This document shows, piece after piece, positions 8,162-15,609 of a stretch of 64,000 bases of DNA. Position 1 is the stretch's first letter. The number at the start of each line of letters is the position of its first letter. This stretch comes from Hymenobacter cellulosivorans (GTDB lineage: Bacteria > Bacteroidota > Bacteroidia > Cytophagales > Hymenobacteraceae), in assembly GCF_022919135.1 (NCBI RefSeq), contig NZ_CP095049.1, positions 1,178,001 through 1,242,000 of the forward strand, given 5' to 3'. The position numbers and the translations under genes were made by a program. The notes beneath the pieces were generated by a model that made no database searches, was not told the DNA's origin, and saw only the letters and a list, made by a program, of their open reading frames with translations.

Positions 8162-9782
8162 CCTGCTTGTTCTGCTTTCCGCCAGTGCCATCGTGAGCGG
8201 CTGTGCGGCCGTAAGCTCGCCGCAGGGCGGCCCCAAGGACGTGACGCCGCCCAAACTCATCGGTACTTCGCCGGCCAACGGCGCGCTCAACGTGCGCGAG
8301 CAAACCATCCGCCTGGATTTCTCGGAGTCGATTCAACTGAAGGACCTGACCAAAAACCTGATTGTAGCCCCCGTACTCGGCGACGATAACAAGTACCGGG
8401 TCAAGGAGGAGCGCACCTCTATTTCCCTGGTTTTCGACAAGCCCCTGCAGGCCAATACCACTTACACGTTCAACTTCGGGGCGGCCATTACCGACATCAC
8501 CGAAAACCTGCCGGCCCAGAATGTGCTGGTCACGTTCAGCACCGGTGCCCGTCTCGACTCGGGCTCGGTGCGCGGCTCCGTGACCCAGCTGCTGAGCGGA
8601 GCGGCGGGAGCCGAAGTGCCCGTGATGCTGTATCCTGAATCCGATACGATGACCATCCGGCGCGGCAAGCCCTACTACATGGTGCGTACCGATAAGGCCG
8701 GCGCGTTTGCACTGAATAATCTCAAGACGGGCCGCTACCGCCTCTACGCCCTGGCCGATAAAAACAACACGGGCCGCTACGAGGAGGGAGAGCAGATTGC
8801 CTACCTGCCCGAGCCGATTACGGTGCGCCCCGGCCTCGATTCGCTGCGGCTGGTGCTGGTGCGCCCCGATGCCCGCCGCCCCATCATATCTAGCCAGCAG
8901 GGCACGCCCAATCAGTTCAGAATTACCTTTAACGAAGGCCTGACCCAGGCCCGGCTGCTGCCGCTGGGCGCCGCCGCTACAGCCCCGGCTCCGGCCCCGC
9001 TAAATGAGGCGCTGCTGGTCGGAGAGAAGGGCCGGAGCGTGACGTTGTTCCGGACGGCAGCCCTGGCAGAAGGCCGCTACCTGCTGGCCACCGCCGACAG
9101 CGTGGGCAACACTGGGCAGGATACCATCAACGTCAAGTTTCCGGGTACTATTACGGGCACGGCCCGGCGGGCAGCCCAATACAACGTGGTGGGTACGCCT
9201 CGCGACGTGTACCGGCAGGGTCAGGTCAAGTTTCAGTTTGCGGAACCCCTGCGGCCGTTTACTAAGCAGCCCATCGGCACGCTGCTCGAAGACTCCACAG
9301 CCCGCAAACCCATTCGGGTGCCCCAGGAAGCCACGCTCAGCCCCGACCGTACCCAGCTCACGGTAAACCTTAATACCAAGGCCAAGAAGAGCATCAGCAT
9401 TATCCTGGACTCGACGGCCGTCACCACCATCACCGACCAGCGCCTGGGCCTGAAACCCGTGCGCCTGCTGGTTACGGATCAGTCGCCGGTGGGCAGCGTG
9501 GCGGGCACTATCCAAACCAAGTACCAACGCTTTCAGCTGCAATTGCTGGATAATACCAACCAGGTAGCCGCTGTGCTGGAGAGTCCCAAAAAGACCTTCC
9601 GCTTCGACAACCTGGCGCCCGGCAACTACCGCCTGCGCGTGCTCATCGACGCCGACAACAACGGCACCTGGCGCGGCGGCGACCCTAAGTTCATCGTGCC
9701 CGCCGAACCCGTATACTTAGCGCCTCAGCCGGTTCAGGTGCGGGCCAACTGGGAAGTAGAGGACCTCAAGCTGGCTTTCTGA
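8145..9782 (+). CDS. Ig-like (Big_5-type) domain lipoprotein
   Basis: I place the start at the ATG at 8145, because it gives a textbook lipoprotein signal: MSVRANLLVLLSASAIVSGC with C20 as the acylated cysteine. A TTG 36 bases upstream would add an unneeded leader. After the signal comes GGPKDVTPPKLIGTSPANG, the start of a bacterial Ig-like Big_5 domain that is very common in Bacteroidetes surface lipoproteins. Further repeats of beta-sandwich character follow, with phrases such as GRYRLYALADKNNTGRYEEG and GNYRLRVLIDADNNGTWRGG that resemble carboxypeptidase-regulatory or SdrD-like folds. The 545-residue protein is probably anchored in the outer membrane. Its role is unknown. Confidence 0.8.
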   Translation: MSVRANLLVLLSASAIVSGCAAVSSPQGGPKDVTPPKLIGTSPANGALNVREQTIRLDFSESIQLKDLTKNLIVAPVLGDDNKYRVKEERTSISLVFDKPLQANTTYTFNFGAAITDITENLPAQNVLVTFSTGARLDSGSVRGSVTQLLSGAAGAEVPVMLYPESDTMTIRRGKPYYMVRTDKAGAFALNNLKTGRYRLYALADKNNTGRYEEGEQIAYLPEPITVRPGLDSLRLVLVRPDARRPIISSQQGTPNQFRITFNEGLTQARLLPLGAAATAPAPAPLNEALLVGEKGRSVTLFRTAALAEGRYLLATADSVGNTGQDTINVKFPGTITGTARRAAQYNVVGTPRDVYRQGQVKFQFAEPLRPFTKQPIGTLLEDSTARKPIRVPQEATLSPDRTQLTVNLNTKAKKSISIILDSTAVTTITDQRLGLKPVRLLVTDQSPVGSVAGTIQTKYQRFQLQLLDNTNQVAAVLESPKKTFRFDNLAPGNYRLRVLIDADNNGTWRGGDPKFIVPAEPVYLAPQPVQVRANWEVEDLKLAF

Positions 9783-9812
9783 TTTCTCCCTGGTTGCGCT
9801 ACACCTTGTAAT

Positions 9813-9844
9813 GCCCCGGTTGCTTCGGCCGCCGGGGCTTTTTT
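9813..9844 (+). terminator. Rho-independent terminator after the Ig-like lipoprotein gene
   Basis: Arms GCCCCGG (9813-9819) and CCGGGGC (9832-9838) are followed by six T residues. This terminator isolates the following gene-free region from upstream transcription. Confidence 0.85.
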
Positions 9845-10009
9845 GTGCCCGCACCCCAGCCGGTACGCCTGGGCTGAGCAGGCGGGAGGCAGCACCCAGA
9901 TCTACCTCATCGTGTAGCTTCCTAGCACGCGCACGCCCGGCGCAGTGCAGGAGGCCAGCGGTTAGCAGCTTTTGCTATATAGTATTCGCCAAAAACCCTT
10001 CGGTTTGAG

Positions 10010-10514
10010 CTATCCACATTAGGGCCTTTCAGAATCAGGAAACTACGTGGTTTCCACATTTTTTTCCACAGCCCGGAAGCAGCTTTCCAGCCTAAGTGGG
10101 TTAATCTGTGGATAATGGTGGGGAAACATGGGGATAACCCGTGGAGAAGTTGCGGAAAAGTTTTTTTGCCCGTGCACAATGCAGCACAGAGGCCGATTTC
10201 CACATTGCCAACGTGGATAAGGGTGGATAACTATCCCCGGAAAATACCCGAATCCACACTGGGTAAAACCTGTGAATTGTGGATTCGTGGATAACGCTGT
10301 GAATTGTGAATAATATTTGCAAGTATCTTACATACTGACATTTACTATCCACAACCCCTGTTGATAGTTGGTGTATAAACCCAATCTTGTACACAAGTTA
10401 TCAGCTCTGTGTATAACTATATTTTCTTATCCACTTATGAACACCCCCAACGAGTGGAAACAAAAAGAAATCTTTTAAAAAATTTAATTCAAAAGTTATT
10501 AACCCTGTGGATAA
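10010..10514. other. Candidate chromosomal replication origin (DnaA-box cluster plus AT-rich segment)
   Basis: The 1.14-kb stretch 9783-10922 has no convincing gene but is full of DnaA-box-like 9-mers. Exact TTATNCACA/TGTGNATAA matches lie at 10107-10115, 10305-10313, 10408-10416 and 10506-10514. One-mismatch boxes start at 10010, 10062, 10129, 10212, 10222, 10286, 10345, 10370 and 10427. Most are in the TGTGGATAA orientation. The segment 10461-10502 is almost pure A/T and would serve as a DNA-unwinding element. A terminator at 9813 shields it on the left, and mnmG lies about 3 kb upstream. dnaA is not nearby, and genes on the left read towards the region, so the call rests on box density and context. 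10515-10922 shows nothing recognisable. Confidence 0.7.
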
Positions 10515-10922
10515 GCTTGGGACGCTTTCAAAAAATGAAAAGCCTGGGTTTAGGTCTGATTGGAAAAGCCAAGCCTAGACGAGCAGACGGTTCGAACAAG
10601 CGGTAAGGCAACTGAGGGTAAGCAAACCTACCGCGACCCGACGGGGCCTACCAATAAATTACACCAACCCGGCTTTGCGGCGGACCACTCCCCTCCTGCC
10701 GCTCCCCGCGTTGATTTTGCCACTCCTCCGGTTTGTTAGCGGCGCAGATTCTATTGCTAGGCGTGTAGTCCGGCGAAAACCGTTGATAAGTGATTGATGC
10801 TGATTGGGTAAGCTGGCAGAGTTATGCACTTTTCCACCCGTTTGGGTGTGGAAAACCACCGAAGCTGGTCCCGGGCACTGCTTTGCCCGTATACAGGCTC
10901 CCACCCGCCCCGCTCCTGCCCT

Positions 10923-11414
10923 ATGCCTTTCGATTATACGCTCGACTTTAAAGCCATCGACTTTCGCCGCCACCCCGAGCTGTACCGCGTGGGTAAGGGG
11001 GAGCAAGGCGTGTTGCTGGTTGAGCCCTATAAGTCGGAGATTCTGCCCTACTGGCGCTTTAAAAGCCCGGAGGTGGCCCGAGAGTCGTCGGAGCAGATCT
11101 ACCAGCTGTTTCTGGACTATCTGAAAGCCGACGACTTCGTGGGGGCCGATATGGCCCGTAAGTTTATTCAGATGGGCTTTACCCGGGCTCGGCGTTACGC
11201 CAACCACCGCGGCGGCAAGAAGTACGACGGCCCCGTGCCCGACGATAAGAAGGGGCAAAGTGGGGCCCACGGCCGCGCCGAGCTACCCCGCTCGCCTGAG
11301 GACCCTGAAAAGGCTGCCGCTGCCGCCATTTTCAAGGCCAAATGGGACCAAGCTAAGCTTCACCCCGACTACGTGCGGCAGAAGGCCGAATTTGAGGCCC
11401 GCTACGGCAAGTGA
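10923..11414 (+). CDS. DUF4385 family protein
   Basis: A 163-residue protein starting at the ATG at 10923 (MPFDYTLDFKAIDFR); an in-frame extension to 10824 is not conserved-looking. The blocks YRVGKGEQGVLLVEPYKSEI, LPYWRFKSPE, DDFVGADMARKFIQMG and RRYANHRGGKKYD are those of DUF4385, a small soluble family of unknown function found in bacteria and some phages and eukaryotes. It has no signal peptide or membrane segment. It sits between the two DnaA-box clusters, which says nothing certain about its role. Confidence 0.8.
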   Translation: MPFDYTLDFKAIDFRRHPELYRVGKGEQGVLLVEPYKSEILPYWRFKSPEVARESSEQIYQLFLDYLKADDFVGADMARKFIQMGFTRARRYANHRGGKKYDGPVPDDKKGQSGAHGRAELPRSPEDPEKAAAAAIFKAKWDQAKLHPDYVRQKAEFEARYGK

Positions 11415-11492
11415 AGCCCGAATACCTACCTTTAAATCCGAATTCGGAAACGCACCAGAATTCATCCAGCCAACCACCGAAACCCATTCGTT

Positions 11493-11978
11493 ATGCAGAC
11501 CATCCAACCCCAACCCAACAGCACCGAAGAAAACGAAATCGTTCTGGGCACCGGCATGGGCCCGCTGAAGTTCGGCGCCACCCAGGACCAGGTCCGGGCC
11601 CTGATGGGCGAGCCGGAGGAAATCGAAGAGTCGGAGGAAGACGACGAGTTTGAGCACCAGGCTTGGAACTACCTGGAGGAAGGCTACTCCCTATACTTTG
11701 ACCGGGAAGATGATTACCGCCTAAGCTGCATCGAAACCGACCACCCGGGCCTGCGCATTTTCGGCCAACCGATTCATGGCAAGTCCGTAGAGGAAATCCA
11801 GGAGCTCATGCGCCAGAACGGCCTCGAGTCGACGGAGGTGGAGCGCATGGATACCGGCGAAACCCGCCTGTCCTACGAAAAGGAAATGATTGACCTTTAC
11901 TTTGATGAGGACCAGCTGCAGTTCGTCAACTTCGGCGTCTTTATCAGCGACGACCTAGAGGTGCAATGGCCCAGCTAG
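11493..11978 (+). CDS. Acidic cytoplasmic protein of unknown function
   Basis: A 161-residue protein that I do not recognise. It is strongly acidic (for example EEIEESEEDDEFEHQ near 43-57), with no signal peptide, membrane segment or cysteine cluster. The opening GMGPLKFGATQDQVRALMGEP is reminiscent of the KFGATREEV...LG-P motif of small domains found in SMI1/KNR4-associated or immunity-like proteins, but this is only a resemblance. It lies 78 bp after the DUF4385 gene and ends eight bases before an exact DnaA box. Codon use and composition look like the neighbours. Confidence 0.65.
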   Translation: MQTIQPQPNSTEENEIVLGTGMGPLKFGATQDQVRALMGEPEEIEESEEDDEFEHQAWNYLEEGYSLYFDREDDYRLSCIETDHPGLRIFGQPIHGKSVEEIQELMRQNGLESTEVERMDTGETRLSYEKEMIDLYFDEDQLQFVNFGVFISDDLEVQWPS

Positions 11979-11986
11979 AGCCAGAG

Positions 11987-12060
11987 TTATCCACAAAATT
12001 CGGGCTTTTTGGTGTTGATAAGTTGATAAGTGCTTAATAACCCGCCGTTTTAGTGGATAA
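11987..12060. other. Second small DnaA-box cluster
   Basis: An exact TTATCCACA at 11987-11995, a one-mismatch AGTGGATAA at 12052-12060, and several GTTGATAAG repeats lie in between. The spacer is visibly AT-richer than the surrounding genes. It may be a second half of a bipartite origin about 1.5 kb from the main cluster. Confidence 0.5.
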
Positions 12061-12120
12061 AGTTGGAAAGTTTGGCTAATTTCAATAGCTGGCACGACCC
12101 TTACAAAAACTTCCGGCAAT

Positions 12121-12154
12121 AAAAAAGCCGACCCATTGCGGGTCGGCTTTTTTT
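12121..12154. terminator. Bidirectional terminator
   Basis: An AAAAAAGCCGACCC arm and its complement GGGTCGGCTTTTTTT enclose a short loop. It has T runs in both directions and serves the phosphate transporter gene (minus strand) and the acidic-protein gene (plus strand). Confidence 0.85.
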
Positions 12155-12177
12155 GTGTAATTCAGGGAAAGAGCAAC

Positions 12178-13578
12178 TTACATGATAGCGCGGAACAAGA
12201 GGAACAGGCCACCCGAGAGGAACATGGTCACGGGTAGGGTCAGTACCCAAGCCAAGGCAATGTTGCGCACCATCTGCGGGTTCAGGTTCTTGATGCCGCG
12301 GTTGGCCACCATGGAGCCGGCAATGGCCGACGATAAGACGTGGGTGGTTGAAACCGGCAGACCGAACTGCGTATTGACGCCAATCATGGCGGCGGCTACC
12401 AGCTCGGAGGAAGCACCCTGCGCGTAGGTCAGGTGCTCTTTGCCAATCCGCTCCCCGATGGTTTTCACGATGCGCTTCCAGCCGATCATCGTGCCGATGC
12501 CCAGCGACAGGGCCACCATCAAGGACACTTCCCAGGGGGCGTAGTCGGTGAAGGTGCGCATCTGGGCTACACTCGTGTCGAAGGTTTTGCGGTCGGCGGT
12601 GCTCAGCGGCAGCTTCTCGCTAGCCACGAGTTTCTTCGATTTGTTGTGGATCAGCAGGATGGCCTTGCGAATATCGAAGCGGGCCTGCTCGGGCAGTTGC
12701 TTCACGTCGGTTTTGCCGGCGAAGATCTGGTCCAGGGTGTTGGTCTGGGTGCGGATATCGGTCAGCAACTGACGGTCGGCCTGGCTCATGGTTTCGGCGT
12801 TGAGCTTGCCCATCACCAACTCCACGTTGCTCAACGACTCGCGCATGTCAAGCGGGTTGAGCTTCTGGTTCAAGGCAAAGTGCGTGGGCACGATGCCAAT
12901 CAGGATGAGCATAATCAGGCCCACGCCTTTCTGCCCGTCGTTGGAGCCGTGGAAGTAGCTCACCAGGGTGCAGGTCGCAATCAGGATCAGGCGAATCCAG
13001 ATGGGTGGGGGCTTGCGCTTGTGCGGCTCCCGGAAGATGGATTTGGTGCGCACGAAGCGCTTCAGCAAAAACATCATGATGATGGTCAGCGAAAAGCCGA
13101 AGATGGGGCTAATCAGCAGCGAGGCACCGGTTTCGAGAGCCTTGCTCCAGTTTACGGCCGAGCCGTTGGAGTCGGGCAGCAGGGAGAAGGCAATACCTAC
13201 CCCGAGGATGGAGCCGATCAGAGCGTGCGAGGACGAGGACGGCAGGCCGTAGTACCAGGTTCCCAGGTTCCAGATGATGGCCGCCACAATCAGGGCGCCT
13301 ACCATGGCGATGCTGTGGTACACGTTCTGGTCGACGAGGCTTTCCACGGGCAGCAGGTACACGATGCCCATGGCCACGGCAATACCACCGGTAAGTACCC
13401 CGATGAAGTTCCAGAAGCCCGACCACACTACCGCCACCCAGGGCCGCAGGGCGTTGGTGTAAATCACGGTGGCCACGGCGTTGGCCGTGTCGTGAAAGCC
13501 ATTGACAAATTCGAAGGCGCAAGCTGCTACCAGACAGGTGATTAGCAGCAGAAGCACATGAGGCTCTAAGCCAAACAT
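12178..13578 (-). CDS. Low-affinity inorganic phosphate transporter, PitA family
   Basis: A 466-residue polytopic membrane protein. Both Pit signature repeats are present: FVNGFHDTANAVATVIYTNA near residues 24-43, and YFHGSNDGQKGVGLIM in the second part. Between the N- and C-terminal membrane halves is a hydrophilic segment of about 110 residues (LNPLDMRESLSNVELVMGKL onward, rich in helices), a layout seen in Bacteroidetes Pit proteins. These carriers import phosphate, usually as a metal-phosphate complex, driven by the proton gradient. No PhoU-like protein is beside it, although the Pit partner is often such a gene. It is transcribed away from glyS. Confidence 0.92.
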   Translation of the reverse strand: MFGLEPHVLLLLITCLVAACAFEFVNGFHDTANAVATVIYTNALRPWVAVVWSGFWNFIGVLTGGIAVAMGIVYLLPVESLVDQNVYHSIAMVGALIVAAIIWNLGTWYYGLPSSSSHALIGSILGVGIAFSLLPDSNGSAVNWSKALETGASLLISPIFGFSLTIIMMFLLKRFVRTKSIFREPHKRKPPPIWIRLILIATCTLVSYFHGSNDGQKGVGLIMLILIGIVPTHFALNQKLNPLDMRESLSNVELVMGKLNAETMSQADRQLLTDIRTQTNTLDQIFAGKTDVKQLPEQARFDIRKAILLIHNKSKKLVASEKLPLSTADRKTFDTSVAQMRTFTDYAPWEVSLMVALSLGIGTMIGWKRIVKTIGERIGKEHLTYAQGASSELVAAAMIGVNTQFGLPVSTTHVLSSAIAGSMVANRGIKNLNPQMVRNIALAWVLTLPVTMFLSGGLFLLFRAIM

Positions 13579-13825
13579 AAAAGGGGAATTAATGGGAAAT
13601 CGGTTTTCATCGTTCCAAAGGTAGAGGGACCTTTAGGCGGGGCAAGATTATGAAATTGTTACGCCAAAATGGTACAACGCCCGTTTGCATGCGCTTAACG
13701 CAGGAACCGTTTCGGGGTTGGGCACCGGGGTAATCGGTTGAGGTAGAAGCTAGCAGAGGGGGCAAAGAGTAGAAAATACTGGCTTTTCCCAAGGTGGATT
13801 CTGCCGCGGCTCCGGTGGTTTCTGC

Positions 13826-13833
13826 TACTTTTG
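13826..13833 (+). promoter_or_regulatory. -7 promoter box of glyS (TACTTTTG)
   Basis: TACTTTTG matches TAnnTTTG exactly, 30 bases before the chosen glyS ATG. It supports a start at 13864, since a start at 13831 would fall inside the promoter. Confidence 0.6.
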
Positions 13834-13863
13834 CCCACTTCTACTGTATCAGAGTACCTGAAT

Positions 13864-15387
13864 ATGAGCAACGCCCCGCAGAAACCGGCCGCCAATACCG
13901 CTGAAGGCACTTTGGCCGAAATCGTGTCGCACGCCAAGGAATATGGCTTCGTGTTTCCTTCCTCCGAAATCTACGACGGCCTGGCCGCCGTGTACGACTA
14001 CGGCCCCAACGGTGTGGAGCTGAAGAACAACCTGAAGCAGCTGTGGTGGAAAGCCATGACCCAGCTCAACCAAAACGTGGTGGGCATCGACGCGGCCATC
14101 TTTATGCACCCCACCACCTGGAAAGCCTCCGGCCACGTCGACGGCTTTTCGGACCCCATGATTGACAACCTCGACAGCAAAAAGCGCTACCGCGCCGACG
14201 TGCTGCTCGAAGAAAAAGCCGCCGAGTACGAGAAGAACGGCGAAATAGCCCGGGCCGAAACCCTGCTGGCCGAAATGGGCCGCCTGCTCACGGCCGAGGA
14301 CTTGGCCGGCGTCAAGCAGCTCATCATCGACGAGAAAATCCTGTGCCCGATCAGCAAGACCGGCAACTGGACCGACGTGCGCCAGTTCAACCTGATGTTC
14401 TCGACCCAGATGGGCGCCGTGGCCGAAGGTTCGAGCGAAATCTACCTGCGCCCCGAAACGGCCCAGGGCATCTTCGTCAACTTTTTGAACGTGCAGAAGT
14501 CGGCCCGCCAGAAGGTGCCGTTCGGTATTGCCCAGATCGGCAAGGCCTTCCGCAACGAAATCGTGGCCCGGCAGTTCATCTTCCGCATGCGGGAGTTTGA
14601 ACAGATGGAAATGCAGTTCTTCGTGCGCCCTGGCACCGAGGAGGAGTGGTACCAGCACTGGAAAGCCGCCCGCCGCCGCTGGCACGAAGTAATGGGCCTG
14701 CCCGCCGACAAGCTCCGCTTCCACGACCACGAGAAGCTGGCCCACTACGCCAAAGCTGCCGTCGATATTGAGTACGAGTTTCCCTTCGGCTTCAAGGAAA
14801 TCGAGGGCATCCATTCCCGCTCCGACTTCGATTTGACCCAGCACCAGCAGTACAGCCGTAAAAAGCAGAACTACTTCGACAACGACATCAACCCCGAAAC
14901 CGGCAAGCCCTACGGTAACTACGTGCCCTACGTGGTAGAGACGTCCGTAGGCGCCGACCGGCTGTTCCTGGCCACGCTTTGCCAAGCGTTCCAGGAAGAA
15001 ACTATTACCGAGGGCGAAGGGGAGGAGCAGAAGACCAAGACCCGTAAGCTGCTGCGCCTGCACCCCGCTGTGGCCCCGGTGAAAGCCGCCATTTTCCCGC
15101 TGGTGAAAAAGGACGGTCTGCCCGAGAAAGCCAATGAAATCTACAACAGCCTGCGCCACGACTTCCGCCTGGTCGTCGAGGAGAAGGACTCTATCGGCAC
15201 GCGCTATACCCGCCAGGACCTCATCGGTACGCCCTTCTGCATTGCCGTCGACCACCAGACCCTGGAGGATGAAACCGTAACCGTGCGTCACCGCGACTCC
15301 CGCGAGCAGACCCGCATGCCCATTTCGGAGCTGCGTGCCTACATCGGCGAGGCCGTGAGTTTGTCGCGAATTTTCGAGAACCTCTAG
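13864..15387 (+). CDS. glyS: Glycine--tRNA ligase (dimeric class II type)
   Basis: A 507-residue class II synthetase of the single-chain alpha2 type. It opens with LAEIVSHAKEYGFVFPSSEIYDG and YDYGPNGVELKNNLK, the family's N-terminal motifs. Motif 2 is IGKAFRNEI with FIFRMREFEQMEMQFF, and motif 3 is VVETSVGADRLFLA. The C-terminal anticodon-binding domain holds LGHD-like HDFRLVVEEKDSIGTRYTRQD. Within the catalytic half, residues of about 95-160 form an insertion (LLEEKAAEYEKNGEIARAE region), as in Bacteroidetes GlyRS. I chose the ATG at 13864 rather than the upstream TTG, because a -7 promoter box lies at 13826. A terminator follows at 15419. Confidence 0.96.
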   Translation: MSNAPQKPAANTAEGTLAEIVSHAKEYGFVFPSSEIYDGLAAVYDYGPNGVELKNNLKQLWWKAMTQLNQNVVGIDAAIFMHPTTWKASGHVDGFSDPMIDNLDSKKRYRADVLLEEKAAEYEKNGEIARAETLLAEMGRLLTAEDLAGVKQLIIDEKILCPISKTGNWTDVRQFNLMFSTQMGAVAEGSSEIYLRPETAQGIFVNFLNVQKSARQKVPFGIAQIGKAFRNEIVARQFIFRMREFEQMEMQFFVRPGTEEEWYQHWKAARRRWHEVMGLPADKLRFHDHEKLAHYAKAAVDIEYEFPFGFKEIEGIHSRSDFDLTQHQQYSRKKQNYFDNDINPETGKPYGNYVPYVVETSVGADRLFLATLCQAFQEETITEGEGEEQKTKTRKLLRLHPAVAPVKAAIFPLVKKDGLPEKANEIYNSLRHDFRLVVEEKDSIGTRYTRQDLIGTPFCIAVDHQTLEDETVTVRHRDSREQTRMPISELRAYIGEAVSLSRIFENL

Positions 15388-15418
15388 GAAGTTCAGCAGC
15401 TGCCAAGCGCGAAAAGCC

Positions 15419-15452
15419 GGGGCCGTCATGCTGAGCATGGCGGCCCCGTTTT
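15419..15452 (+). terminator. Terminator after glyS
   Basis: A near-perfect hairpin with arms 15419-15432 and 15434-15447 (one G-T pair), followed by GTTTTCG. The tip reads CATGCTGAGCATG, which shares the GTCATGCTGAGC word with the palindromic repeat at 18066. Confidence 0.7.
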
Positions 15453-15584
15453 CGTTTCTGGTCGGCTGAAGCGGGCCGGGCGTCGAGTAGGGGCGGGCCG
15501 TGGCACCAGCACCCGCTAGGTTTGCCGCTTGGCTGCGGGCGTGTGGCCCCGGCTGACTCATCCTTTTACCAGCAAGTCATTGCG

Positions 15585-15592
15585 TACCTTTG
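15585..15592 (+). promoter_or_regulatory. -7 promoter box (TACCTTTG) of the MMPL gene
   Basis: An exact TAnnTTTG match 18 bases before the start codon. A TTTT lies 18 bp upstream (about 15563) in place of the -33 TTTG. The leader would be very short. Confidence 0.55.
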
Positions 15593-15609
15593 CTAAATTT
15601 TAGCGGCCT

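Noticed and set aside
10101..10394. Possible minus-strand ORF within the candidate origin
   Set aside because: Low-complexity frame rich in chance codons from repeated DnaA boxes; no start context.
13849..15561. 570-residue frame opposite glyS
   Set aside because: Shadow frame produced by GC-rich codon bias; glyS on the plus strand has all class II motifs.
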